DNA of 64,000 nt from Schizonepeta tenuifolia (GCA_029490685.1 CM055955.1:15223697-15287696), one strand, 5' to 3'; positions 1-11,319 are shown, numbered from the stretch's first letter. Numbers and translations are program-made. The notes: a model not told the origin generated them from the letters alone.

Positions 1-2
1 AT

Positions 3-2768
3 CTCTTTAGGCCAGTCACACCAAAAAGCATGAATGGTAACGACTATACACTTGTTGTAACGGATGATTATTCCAGATACACATGGACCATTTTCATGCG
101 ACACAAGAGTGAAACCCGAGATGAGCTACCCAAGTTGATGGATCGGATATCAAACCAACAAGAGATGAAAATTATTTCCATCCGATCAGATCGTGGAACC
201 GAGTTTCTAAATGAAACCATCATCGAGTACTGCGAGAAGCATGGAATTACACATCAAACATTAGTTGCGCGTACTCCGCAACAAAATAGAGTAGCTGAGC
301 GAAGAAACCGAACACTGAAAGATGCAGCTACATCCATGTTGACAAGCTCAGCTCTGCCAAAGAGATTTTGGGCTGAGGCCATCAACACAGCATGCTACAC
401 CCAGAACCGGTCTCTTCTAACCAAGCGGTTGGGAAAGACACCATACGAGCTATGGAGATGCAGGAAGCCAGATATTTCTTATTTTCGCGTTTTTGGTTCT
501 AAGTGTTATATTCACAATAATGGGAAGACTCAGTTGAAAACTTTTGATGCCAAGGCTTCGAAAGGCATATTTCTTGGATATGCTTTTCGGATCAAGGCTT
601 ATAGAGTTTTCAACAATAGCTCTCGTGTTGTGGAGATAACACCTCATGTTAGTTTTGATGAATCTACTTTTGAGTGCAGGGAACAGGTTAAAGGACGACA
701 AGCTGATCCACAGGTTCCACCTGTTCTCACCAGATCACAAGCTCTAAGGGATAAGAATCTAGCTGAACCATTGGTATGGGCAACTGAGGATGATGATCCA
801 TATTCCTCTGAAGATGAATGTGAAGACCCCAGCTCATCTCAAGGGGGAACTCCAGCTGATGCCTCTCCAACTGCATCAGCATCCGAAGCCCAACCAAGCC
901 CGGTTCAAAATGTTATCAATGTTGAGGATCCAGACTCAACAACTAATCAATCACCAGTTCTGAAGACTCCAGCTCAGATCACGAAACAGCCACAGTTGGA
1001 AGAAGAAGGAAGACGCAACCGAAGATGGTATGAAGTTCATTCCACTGACAACATCATCGGAGATCCAACCGAAGGTGTGCGTACAAGGAGCAGAGTTGTG
1101 ATTCCAGATTCAACTGAGGAAGACTCCAACACTTATGCCCAATATGCTGAGGAGTTGGCAGTTCTTGAGGAATTCGAGCAAGCTGGAGATGTTGCCATGA
1201 TTTCTTGCTTCGTAGCTGATGTACCAGAACCAAAGAATGTTGTGGAAGCTCTCAACTGTGTTCACTGGACAACAGCCATGCAAGAGGAACTGAATGAATT
1301 TCTACACAACTGTGTATGGGAGCTAGTAGAAAGACCAAATGGTGTCATTGGATTAAAATGGATTTTCAAGAACAAGAGAGACGCCATTGGATTCATCGTG
1401 AGGAATAAGGCAAGATTGGTAGCTCAAGGATATTGCCAACAAGAAGGAATAGATTTTGAGGACTCCTTCGTGCCGGTTGCAAGGCTGGAAGCCATCCGAA
1501 TCTTTCTAGCCTATTCTGCATTTCACAAGTTCAAGGTCTATCAGATGGATGTGAAGTGTGCATTCCTCAACGGAGATATCAAGGAAGATGTATATGTTGA
1601 ACAGCCTCCCGGTTTTGAAACTGGAGATGGAAGAGTGTACAAGTTGAAGAAAGCAATCTATGGACTAAAACAAGCACCCAGGGCTTGGTATGACACTCTT
1701 TGTGGTTTTCTTCTGAACTCGAGGTTCAAACGAGGGTCAGTTGACAAAACCCTGTTCACCATCAAAGTTGGAGAAGATATACTTGTTGTGCAAATCTACG
1801 TCGACGACATTATATTCGGTTCTAAGTCAGAGGAGCTGTGTGAAAAATTCTCAAATCTCATGAAGGAGAAGTTCGAGATGTCAATGATGGGTGAGATGAA
1901 CTATTTTCTTGGACTTCAAGTGAAGCAGTCACCAGAAGGGATTTTCATCAATCAGTCCAAGTATACAAAGGAGCTCATCACCAAGTTCGGACTGCAGACA
2001 AGTAAGACAACAAGGATCCCGATGAATACTAACTGGAAGATTGAACCTGGAACTGAAGGAAAGCTAGTGGATGCCAGTAAGTATAGAGGGATCATCGGTT
2101 CTTTGCTCTATCTAACCGCCAGTCGGCCAGATATATCTTACACGGCTGGAGTGTGTGCTCGGTTCCAAGTTCAACCGAGGGAAGCTCACATATTGACAGC
2201 AAAGAATATCATCAAGTAGTTGAAAGGAACTGTAAATGTTAGGTTGTGGTTTCCAACCGACGACAACATCCAACTGACTGGATACTCAGATGCAGATCTA
2301 GACGGAGATCGGTTGGACAGGAAGTCCACATCTGGACATTATCAGTTCATGGGAAGCAAGCTAGTTTCGTGGTTCTCCAAGAAACAAGCATGTGTTGCCA
2401 CTTCTACAATCGAGTCAGAGTATATGGCTGCCGGTAGCTGTTGCATGCAAGTGTTGTGGCTCAAGCAATAGCTGAGAGACTATGAAGTTGCAACTGAACA
2501 GGTTCCCATTCATTGCGATAGCTCAAGTGCCATTGCTATCTCTTTGAATCCTGTTCATCATTCTCGGACGAAGCACATCGACATCCGACATCATTTCATC
2601 CGAGACCATATTGAGAAGAAGGACATATCCATGGAGAAGATTCCAACTGAGATTCAGAGAGCAGATATCTTCACCAAACCTCTAGCTGAAGCACGGTTCA
2701 AGATGTTATGTGATCTACTTGGATTGTTGGATCCATCAGATGAGGAACCAGCTGAGGTGAAGAGATAG
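3..2768 (+). pseudogene. copia pol, C-terminal part (integrase, RT, RNase H), two in-frame stops
   Basis: The frame is already open at base 3, with LFRPV ahead of the first Met at 30, so the start lies outside. The integrase core shows DDYSRYTW, SDRGTEF and the TPQQNRVAERRNRT segment that carries the catalytic Glu. An acidic, proline-rich linker follows (about residues 220-380). The RT has KARLVAQGY, MDVKCAFLNGD, the YGLKQAPRAWY block and the catalytic YVDD at 1797-1808. RNase H shows YSDADLDGD, KSTSGH, STIESEYMAA, the TKHIDIRHHFIRD block and DIFTKPL. Stops interrupt the same frame at 2217-2219 (TAG, between RT and RNase H) and 2469-2471 (TAG, inside RNase H); the natural stop is 2766-2768. 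No frameshift is needed. This copy of a polyprotein that would integrate and reverse-transcribe the element is inactive. Confidence 0.93.
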
Positions 2769-2778
2769 ATATCCATCT

Positions 2779-2806
2779 GAGGGGGAAGCTCAGATGAAGG
2801 GGGAAT
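2779..2806 (+). promoter_or_regulatory. pair of internal polypurine-tract-like motifs after pol
   Basis: Eleven bases after the pol stop there are two purine blocks, GAGGGGGAAG and GAAGGGGGAA, 17 bp apart and both followed by CTCAGATG-like sequence. Sireviruses are known for PPT-like tracts at several places in the 3' half. Function is inferred from composition and position only. Confidence 0.45.
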
Positions 2807-2833
2807 CTCAGATGCGGATTGCCAACCGAAGAT

Positions 2834-2950
2834 ATCAGACGTCAGTTGAACAGACGAATTCGAGTCAGCTGATGGTATGCTGCAACATTGGATCAGACAT
2901 CAGCTGAACAGACGAACTCGAGTCAGCTGATGGTATGCCGCAACATGGGA
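2834..2950 (+). repeat. 58-bp tandem repeat, two copies, in the pol/envelope-like spacer
   Basis: Two near-identical copies with period 58 (TCAGAC at 2835 and again at 2893) contain GAACAGACGAAYTCGAGTCA and end in CAGCTGATGGTATGC. A third, shorter piece (CAGCTGATTCCGACATCAGC) follows. The rest of the 2769-3436 spacer is non-coding as far as I can see. Confidence 0.75.
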
Positions 2951-3436
2951 ACACAGCTGATTCCGACATCAGCTGGCAGGTAACATTTATGGCTGAAGGT
3001 GTTATGTTCTTAAATGAGAATGTTTGAAATAAATTCAAACATTCCTGAGCTAGTCAGTTACATTAAAATAGCCATCATGTCGCATTAAATGTAAAGTACG
3101 GCTGAACATCTATAGCCTACTTTATAGTGCGACTGGGCTGACAAGAAAAACTGTACACCTTCTCACGCGCGGGTTGGAACTCGGTGCATGACGTCAAGTC
3201 AAAGATAGTTAACAGTCGCGTGATCTCAGCCGTTGATGGATTCGCGCCATTTAACCCCAGCCGTCGATCTCTACCGAGTCAAAAACCTATAAATAGCGGA
3301 AAATTAGGAAGTGATCTCTTACCTTCCTCATTCGTATCTATCTGCATAACTGTTCATCGTCTTCCCAGAATTTGTCTAACTATTTTCTGCAAAAGATTTC
3401 CCTTACTTCCTATATATATCTTCGCAATGATCATAA

Positions 3437-6400
3437 ATGGCCCCCAAAAGCAAGAAAATGGCATCTTTCGGATATTCCCTTGTCCCCACCTCATATGAAG
3501 AATCATTCGACATGCTGGTGTCGAAGATCCACTTCGAACAGATCCTCTCCGACGAGGAATTGGAGTCACCAGTATTGCCTTTCCTTGCCAATACACTCAG
3601 GGAGAACGGACTCCTGGAATGGGCGAAGCTTTGCCCTTCCCACCTGCTCAGGCGCTAGGTCGACGAATTCTACGTCAACCTAAATGCCTCCCTCGACAGC
3701 ACGGAAGGAGTTTCAACGAAGTCTCCTGTCAGCAACGAGACGTTCCGGCTAGGACCATTCGCCGTGTCACCTTCCCAATCGATGTTTCCGATGCCCTTCG
3801 CTACATCATCCCTGTAAACCACACAGCCACATAACTCCTTGAAAGCATAACCGACGAGCACGTCGATGAGTTTCTAGAGAGTGCTCTGATCACTCCGGAG
3901 AAGTTAAGGAGCAATATGCAGAGGACGGAGCTGAAGCCAGAACATCGCCTGCTGTTCGATGTTGTTTCTAAGGTGATGTTCGGTTACAGTGGTGCCTTCG
4001 GTGACATCAGCCGACCCAAGTTGAAGCAGTTGGTGGCTTTGGAGTACCGACACCAGATCAACGGGTTCCAATACTTTTTGAACCAGCTGATGGTGGAGAA
4101 GTCGAAGATCTCCGAGACAACAACAGACTCAGGAGAAAAGTTGTTGAGTGTCAAGGGGACGCTCAACTTCGGCTGCAAGATCTCGGCCCTGATCTTGCTC
4201 GTGACCAAGGATCGCAACATGGTCTGGAATGACAGTGAGGAGACGCCGGTCAAGAAGTTGCTGCTGTTCCCAACAGCTAAGAAGGCACAGGAGGTGCTTA
4301 GGAGTGTGTACACTCCGAAGGAGAAGAAGGAGACTGGGAAGTCTGCTGAGTCTACAGCTGAGGGGGAACCAGCTGTCGTTCACCCAACAAAGTCCAAAGT
4401 TGCACGCCGACGAGCTGAGTCGGAGAAGGAAACAGCTGAGGAGCCTGCCCAGAAAAAGCTGAGGGTACGGTTCAAGAAGTCGGTTAAGAAGCCAGCTGAT
4501 GAGCCAACTGAGGTGCCAGCTGAGGAGCGAGTTGAGGTACCAGCTGAGGAGCAAGCTGAGGAGCAAGCTCCAGCTAAGGAGGAGGCACCGGTTGAATCGG
4601 CACTTGCTGAGGAGCCATCTGAGTCCAGCCGCTCAGCTGAGGCCGCCACGTTCGAGATCGTACCTCACTCCACCGGAGCTGACAAGGATGAGAGAATGGA
4701 GACGGATCTGACGTCAGACGCTTCTTCCTCATCTGAGGAAATTGAAGACGCGCCAACCTCCCCCACGGCAGGAGCTGATGCCGTACCGCCCCCAGAGCCT
4801 CTTGCTCTTTCAACCCTAACCCAGCCAAATGTTCCGAGCTCTCTGCTCGATGCCAACATTGTGACCGCTCCTTTGGCCAATGTTGAGGAAACAATTGAAA
4901 CTCTCCTCCCAACCGAATCCAATATTCCGAGCTCCCAGCTCGATGCCGATGTTGCGACTGACTCTTTGGCCAACATTGATGAACCTTTTGAACCTTTACC
5001 ATATGATCTTTTCCCCTCCCCAATAAATGAAGAAGATGACCTTCAGGCAGTTGCGCTGGAGCACGAAGGCAGGGTGGCCTACTGCTTCCAGAAGCTGTTA
5101 GGCATGTTCCCTGAAGCTCGCAACATGCCGGTCTTCGCCACTCTGGGAACCGAGCTATTGTACCAGTTCCACCTGATCTTCAGTCATTGGTACGTAAAGG
5201 AAGACACGATCAGGGTGCAGAGCTGGGACAAGCTGAAGTCAGACGAGTCTCGCATCCGAGCCTACTTCAACTACTCCAACCTGGAGGTGGCTTACAACAA
5301 CAGGATTGCGCTGCTCACTCGTCGGCTGGACCAGAGCAGAGCTGAAAGGACAGACACCAGGGAGGCAGCTGGATAGGATTGCATCGACTTTCTCGACAGC
5401 ATGTTGATCAAGTCAGCTGACTTCATCGAGGATCTGGAAGCAGCCTCCGCTGTAGCTAAGGAAGAAGAACAAGTGCTGCAACTGTACCTGGCCAACCGAC
5501 AAGCCATGGTGACAGTTGAGCAACCAGCTCCGATTGATCAAGCCCCTCCAGCGGATCAGCCAGCTCCTTCCTCTGACGAAATCTGTGAGCTGATTGCTGA
5601 GAGGGTGAACCAGTTGAGAACCGAGTTGCTTGCCAACCTCCAGCAACAAAAAGAAGACCAGCTGAGGGTGTTGGAAGCACAAGAAATGAAGAACCAACAA
5701 CTGGTGGAGGAGAATGTTGTGATGAAGACCAAGCTGGAAGAATTCTCCTCCTCCACCAGCCAAGATATGTCGGAGCTGAAGTCTACTCTTATGGAAATGA
5801 AGTCTGAGCTGAACGTCTTCAAATCCTTGGCCGACTCCAATCTCGCCAAGTCCCAACAAACTCAAGATGCTGAATGGGAGTCTCGCTTCGAGTCGCGATG
5901 GGCTGAGTTCGTGGCTTTTCAAACTGAGGTCATCGAGAACCTCTCTGCCTTGAAGAAAGCCGAACAAGAGCGCCAGGACTCTGCATTGGCGAAGAAGGTG
6001 GAGCTCGAGTGCGCGGTCGATGAACTCTTCAACCGCCTTCAACTTGCCGAGCAACAACTCACCTCTCTGGATGGTTCAGTAGCAAACCTTGTTGCTGATG
6101 CCAAAAAGGGGGAAGAGAAGGAGACGGATGTTGTGGTGCAGGAAGAAGAAGAGACCCAAGCTGAAGGAGAGACGCCAGCTCAGGCAAAATCTCAACTGAA
6201 GAGGAGGTCTGCTCAGAGGAAGTCTGCTGCTCCCAAGTCAACCGAAGTCGGTGGAGCTCAAATGTCAAAAGACTTGGAGCAGGCAGAAAAGTTCGGAGTT
6301 TCTTACAACTCCATAGCCAAGATCGCAGCCGAGCTGGATTCTGAACTCGACGGTATTACAATCGAAGAGTGCATTGCAACTACCGAGGCTATGGAGGTTG

Positions 6401-6984
6401 AAGAAAAAGACTACATGAACCCAAGTTGGATAAAGAAGTTCGTCGCCAGCCAGGCCAGAAGGGTGAACCAGTTTGAAGAGGAGTTGAAGAAAATGTCCCA
6501 GAACTTGGACCACAACGTTGCCTCCCGCAGCCGACGCCGAATCAACAAACATCAAACAAAGGCGGAAGCTCGGTTGAAGCAACAAAGGTTGCCAGCGAAG
6601 TCCAAGGTCGAGAGTCGGTTCAGGCATGTTGACAAGTGGATGCCTACCGAGTGGAATGAAGAATGGGAGCTGTTCAAGCAGGAGTTCGTGAACGACTTCT
6701 ACTATAGAAAGGTTTACGCAACTGATGACCCGAGGAAAGCGTTCAAGGAAGCGCTGACCGAGTTGCACTCAGGAGATCCGGGCATGATCAGCCAGTTCAG
6801 GTGAGCTATCATTGAAGCCAAACTGGATCTGAACACTGTCCCGGTTCCCCAGAAGGTTACTTATCGGCCTCCCTTCCTCCCAGACTCTCGCAACCCGAAC
6901 TGCACGAAGATTGCAGCCGAGGCAAGGCAGGTTTGCAAGGAGCATGGAGTGGACATTTCCAAGGAGTCAGCTGCGAAGAGATAA
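3437..6984 (+). pseudogene. Sirevirus envelope-like / extra ORF, broken by four stops and a frameshift
   Basis: The start is the ATG at 3437 (MAPKSKKMASFGYS). The frame meets TAG at 3656-3658, shifts to another frame around 3750-3770, and then meets TAA at 3832-3834, TAG at 5374-5376 and TGA at 6802-6804, ending at TAA near 6984. The reading continues with protein-like sequence across each stop, so these are late mutations in one long gene of roughly 1,180 codons. The N-terminal third is a globular region containing LKPEHRLLFDVVSKVMFGYS. The middle is low-complexity acidic repeats (PAEE, EVPAEE, about 4490-4640). The C-terminal half is a long Glu/Lys/Gln-rich coiled coil (about 5400-6500) followed by a basic segment. 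I see no convincing signal peptide or membrane span, so 'envelope-like' rests on position in the element, not on protein features. It could equally be a structural or trafficking protein. Confidence 0.75.
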
Positions 6985-7328
6985 ATTTTTGTTAGGATTT
7001 TTAGTAAGTATGGGCTATAATTTTAGCTCAGTTAGTTTTTTGAACAACTGTTGTAATTTTTGGCTTTTGTGCTTATCTCTGTAATCTTCAGTTGTAATGA
7101 AAACTACTCAGTTATACGATTCAACTTGACGTACAATCCCTCATTGTCCAAGCTTTGAATTACAAAGTTATCTCAATACCATGTTATAACTGTGCTAACC
7201 CTTTGATGTTTCAATCTTATAAACTGTCTAGAATTTCAGCTGAGATTTTGGATTTGTAAGAATTGTATAAGGGTTTTAAAGTTTTAGAGTCTTGATCTGT
7301 AAGAGAGTAAGGGTTTTGGCATCATCAA
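6985..7328 (+). other. non-coding 3' region of the Sirevirus ahead of the PPT
   Basis: An AT-rich, T-rich stretch between the end of the envelope-like ORF and the polypurine tract. I see no open frame of note and no further repeat in it. Confidence 0.6.
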
Positions 7329-7340
7329 ACAGGGGAAAAT
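7329..7340 (+). promoter_or_regulatory. polypurine tract of the Sirevirus
   Basis: ACAGGGGAAAAT sits immediately before the LTR start TGTTGGGAAA, the position needed for plus-strand priming. The exact junction is confirmed by the solo LTR at 33306-34796, which ends at the same base. Confidence 0.85.
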
Positions 7341-8842
7341 TGTTGGGAAATTTAAGTAAAAGTTTTGATTGATTCCAAAACCAACTGACCCCAACCGAGT
7401 AGATGTTGCAAGATCCTAATGTTAGTAGTTAGGCTCACTGTTTGAGCATTGTTAAGATTTTATCTTTACAGAACTCCAGCTGAAGACGGAAATAAGGCTT
7501 CACTTGGATAGAACATCAGTTGTGAGGAAGACAACTGAGCGTTCATCAGATGAAACATTGAGAAAGGGGGAAGTTACACTCAAGAGATAGAAAAACAACT
7601 GAGCGTTCATTCCATGTGAATTCAAAAAGGGAGAAGATACAAGGAAGACAACTGAGTGTTCAGTTTCAGAACATCAGTTGTAGAACTCAACCCAGAAGAT
7701 CAACAGCATGAAGTTGAAGTCAGCTGAGAGTTCAACTGTTAGCAGTCAGATAGAACATCAGCTGAAGAACAAGTTAGTTGAAGATCGAAAGTCTTAACCG
7801 ACCACTCCTTGTTGGAAGTCTGTTGTTAAGATTTGAATTTCAAATAAGGAAGTCACGTGAAGGTTTGAATCTCTGTCATTACCTCATTTGGCCCAACACA
7901 AGGCTGTCTCAGATGGAAAGCAGAAGCACGCAGTTGCCAAATCCGGAAAGTCTGCAGAAATGAGAGACAAGCCATCGCTTTCAAAGAATAGAGATCAACA
8001 GCTCCTCCAACGGCTAGTTGATTCTTTCCACCTATAAATAGAGGCCTTCATTCACAGAGAAGGATAGAAGACACACACGAGACGAACTAGTGCGAGAAGA
8101 AATATTCAAGCAAAGAACAACTTCATTCTGCATTCAAGCTTAACTAATCATCCTCTTAGAACATCACTTGTTGAGAGTTCTAGAGTGTTAGAATTAGTTT
8201 CTGTGTCTTTAGATCCAACCTTGAGAACATCACTTTGTGAGAGTTCGTAGAGTGTTAGATCATAGCTCACTTCGTGTTCGAGCTATTTAGTTGGAACCCC
8301 ATCCTTTCTTTCACCTGAAAAGGTTTTAGGACCCTACTCTTCCCGTAACTGAGTAGATAGGTTGTTTAGTACCCGAAAACTAAACTGTAAGGTTGATAAG
8401 TACCCGCAAACTTATCCTTAATGGTTGTACAGCCCGCGTAAGCTTTGTGGTTTGTCCAGAAGAACTTGGACTGAGTTGTGTGGACTCACAACTCCCCGTG
8501 GACGTAGGAGTTTTCTCCGAACCACGTTAAATCTTTGTGTGTTGTGTTTATTTTCAGTTATCTTATTGCATATTCAACTGACTATCTAACCTGCATACAA
8601 ACTGCACTCTTTCTCAACTGTCTTGGTTCTTGACCAACCGTGCATAAAAGCGTGAGTTAATTTTTACGAGTTTATTTCCACCACTTTCCGCACAGCACAT
8701 CACTTCCAACCGATTGTTTCTTACTCGGTTGTGATTTTAACTGAGTTCCATTACTCGGTTGTGTTATTTTTAGGGGGTTGCTTTAAAAAGTTTTATCTGG
8801 TGTATCCCCCCCCATACACCAGAACTCGTATCGGGACCATCA
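7341..8842 (+). repeat. 3' LTR of the Sirevirus, 1502 bp
   Basis: It begins TGTTGGGAAA and ends GGGACCATCA (TG...CA). Both ends are fixed by comparison with the reverse-oriented solo LTR at 33306-34796, which has matching ends and a 5-bp target duplication. The U3 part carries repeated modules of the type GACAACTGAGYGTTCA (about 7525, 7590 and 7645) and GAACATCAGTTGT. A TATA box lies at 8033-8040. The last 50 bp contain a hairpin, TGGTGTAT / ATACACCA, around a C8 run. Confidence 0.93.
8033..8040 (+). promoter_or_regulatory. TATA box of the Sirevirus LTR
   Basis: TATAAATA in the context CACCTATAAATAGAGG, about 690 bp into the LTR. The same site is kept in the solo LTR near 34105-34112 on the opposite strand, which supports it as the U3 promoter. 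Transcription would start about 30 bp downstream. Confidence 0.7.
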
Positions 8843-9441
8843 AAATTACAATCCATCCAATCACTGTACTGATTCTTTCGCCCACGTCTATAAGTTATCT
8901 TAACACGTGTAAACTGTATAATTCATTTTTTTTGTTTTTCATCTTCAAATGCAATACTCTTTTTTAGTATTTTTTATTTTTATTTTTTGAGATAACAAAT
9001 GCAAAATTTCAATACTAATCAAAATAACAGTTTTCGAAGAAACACAATTTATTTTTTAAAAATTGAAATTGCAATCTCCAAATACAAACCGAAGTTCAAT
9101 CTAAAGACATAAATTAGACTTATGTAACTAGGAATACAATTACAATCAATAAATTGTAAACATAAATGGGAATAACTTGATGTGGCAAATTAATTTAATA
9201 ATTATTTGCATCAACAAATTTATGGGTTTAGATGAATGTTTTACAATTATTTGCATGGAATAGATATATGAATTGTGGTTTGTAAATTTAGTAAAAAAAG
9301 AAATTAGATATGATGCTCATCTGATTACGAAATTTATTTATAATTAACTTTTTTTTTATATTGTGAAAACCGCCTGCGCTACTTTGTAAGGTGCATATTT
9401 ATACCCATAAATACATGTAGAGTTGTGATAAATAATATTGC
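8843..9441. other. AT-rich spacer, no gene seen
   Basis: About 600 bp of AT-rich sequence between the Sirevirus and the MULE, with several A/T homopolymers. No ORF, RNA gene or clear repeat was recognised. Confidence 0.7.
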
Positions 9442-9450
9442 AAAACAAGA
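9442..9450. repeat. left target-site duplication of the MULE
   Basis: AAAACAAGA, paired with AAAACAAAA at 18256-18264, one mismatch in nine. Confidence 0.65.
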
Positions 9451-9570
9451 AGTGTGAATGTATTTTAAAATACCTTTTTATAAAATATACAAGTTTTTTT
9501 GCATTCATTTATAAGATTATAAGTTTTCTATACCAAAATAAATTAAAAGGCTAAAATACCCTTACATAAA
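9451..9570 (+). repeat. left terminal inverted repeat of the MULE
   Basis: It shares a long imperfect match with the reverse complement of 18140-18255. Shared blocks include AAATACCTTTT, TTTTTTGCA, TTTTCTATACCAAAAT, and a purine-rich block leading to CTAAAATAC and CTTAC. Similarity is roughly three quarters by eye with several small gaps. Confidence 0.8.
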
Positions 9571-9973
9571 AGTTGACTTGTTTTTTTTTTCTTATTTTTT
9601 ATTTTCGCAGGTTTCTCTTTCTCTTTTCTTTCTTCTTCCCTCTAATAAATCCTAAACCAAAATAATATCACCAACCAACCTTGATGACATTAAATTTTGA
9701 ACAATATTGTTTTGGAAGAGAGGTTGTTTGTTCTTATTAATATATCACAACAACTACTACAATTGTGTAGTGCAAAATTCTCAAACACACGAAGTTGAAA
9801 ACTCACGACATAGAGAAGAAGAGAGAAGTGAGTCTCCAAGAAAAACCCTCACGATAGTTAAAAATAAGAAGAAGGTAAAGCTCAAACGGAAGGCTTTCGT
9901 GTTTTTGGGGTAGAAAGAAGGTATGCAACTATATTCACCACGTAAAATATGATTTTTTCGACGAGTTTTTATA

Positions 9974-10310
9974 CCCACAGTGGCAACCTACGATGGACTC
10001 ATTTTTGCACACGATGGTAGAAAATTGCATGAATTATATGTTGATATTTAGTCATAAGAGAGTATATTTGCATGTTTAGAAATATTTTTAGAAGTAAAAT
10101 AGCTGTAAAAATATATTTATTGTCGTGTGTATAAGATTTTTTCATTTTCTGGCACGTTTTTTGCAACCCACGGGGGCAACACACGGTGGCAACCCACGAT
10201 GGCCCATCGTGGGTTGCCACCGTGTGTTGCCACCTTAGATTGCCTGCAAAAGGTGTCCACGGTTACAACCAACGTTGGTTACCATCGTGTGTGTATCCAT
10301 CGTGGTTAGG
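9974..10310. repeat. MULE motif array A (CCCACGRTGG variants), left subterminal
   Basis: Variants of CCCACGATGG and its complement recur: CCCACAGTGG at 9974, CCTACGATGG at 9987, ACACGATGG near 10009, then a dense block from 10165 to 10310. The block lies between the left TIR and the transposase gene, where a transposase-binding or promoter role would be expected. That role is inference. Confidence 0.8.
10175..10231. repeat. 57-bp palindrome: perfect 28-bp arms, 1-nt centre
   Basis: The left arm (10175-10202) starts GGCAACACACGGTGG and ends CCCACGATGG. The right arm (10204-10231) is its exact reverse complement, with a single C at 10203 between them. It sits inside motif array A, about 155 bp before the probable mudrA start. 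Confidence 0.95.
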
Positions 10311-11267
10311 CAGTAGATGCATTAGAAGCGTGTTCGATCGGATTTTTTTATAATTTTTTGGCTATTTTGTATTTTTCAGATGTCATGGTAATGTGTTTTG
10401 ATACATCACAGCGGTCGCTGGGAGCGGTCGACTTATATAGATGGGACTCTTTTTTTGTCTTCATCGATAGTGCCACAGTGAACTGTGCAAACCTTATTGA
10501 ACTTATTAGAGAAGGGTTGGAAAATATAAATACAACCGACTACATGTTGTGGTACTCGACAGGTGAGCAACGGAAACAAAGTAAATGTTTTATTGCGGAG
10601 TGATATTGAGTTACTAAGTATGTTAATTGAACAGAAAGACGATTCAGAGGTATACGTTGATTACAGCGGCTCATCCGCCCCCGGGGTTAACTTTGGTGGT
10701 AACAGCTCCGAATTTGAGCACCACGACATTGACAACTGTATGTCCTACTCACATGAGCAATATGAACAAGATGAGGAAGATGAGGAAGACGAGGATGAAG
10801 ATGGTGACTACGAAGAAAATGAAGAAGATGAGGCGAGTTCGTCCGAAGACGAAGCAGATGATCGTTGTAAAGAATTGCTTGATTCGCTATCTGTTGATTT
10901 TCTTGCTTGGATGCGACAGCCGACACAAATGGATAGGGTTTTTGGACATCGGAACTTCACATCGGATCATCAGTCCGAACGCGAGACTGAGCATCTGCGT
11001 GCAATGCGCAATTGGATCATTCCATTTCCCGATCCTAACAGCGCAGAGAGATTAGGGTGGGTCGAGTAACCACCACCATTGCGTGGGGAACTCGAATTGG
11101 GGGCCTTATTTAGGTCCAAGAAAGAATTGAGGATCACTGTTGAAATGTATCATCTGTAGAACTATTTGGAGTGTAGATCAAAACGTTCAGCTAGCAATCG
11201 TACGACGTTCTTATGCAAGACTGGCAGAAAGAATTGCAGCTTCCGGATTTGCGTTGTTGAGGGCGGC

Positions 11268-11319
11268 ACCATTTGGAGAATTACTAAGTTATAACCATTT
11301 GGAGAATTACTAAGTTATC
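11268..11319 (+). repeat. 26-bp tandem duplication inside mudrA
   Basis: ACCATTTGGAGAATTACTAA occurs at 11268 and again at 11294. Because 26 is not a multiple of 3, the second copy moves the frame by exactly the offset seen between the upstream and downstream parts of the gene. Confidence 0.9.

Larger units (their letters stand above)
1..8842 (+). mobile_element. Ty1/copia Sirevirus-like LTR retrotransposon, 5' part outside window
   Basis: The window opens inside the integrase domain, so the 5' LTR, gag and protease lie to the left. What is visible, in order: integrase, reverse transcriptase, RNase H (copia order), a spacer, a long envelope-like ORF, a non-coding stretch, a polypurine tract and the 3' LTR. 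Having an extra ORF of this size between pol and the 3' LTR is the hallmark of the Sirevirus lineage of plant copia elements. Both ORFs carry in-frame stops, so this copy cannot be autonomous. The 5 bases after the LTR (8843-8847, AAATT) would be the target duplication, but its partner is outside the window. Confidence 0.9.

Noticed and set aside
5413..6057. Minus-strand frame of 214 codons
   Set aside because: It is the complement of the Sirevirus coiled coil: Leu-rich, no domain, arising from Glu/Gln-rich codons.
10556..10570. Splice donor CAG|GTGAGC in mudrA
   Set aside because: The coding signal continues immediately after in another frame, so a small indel fits better than an intron.
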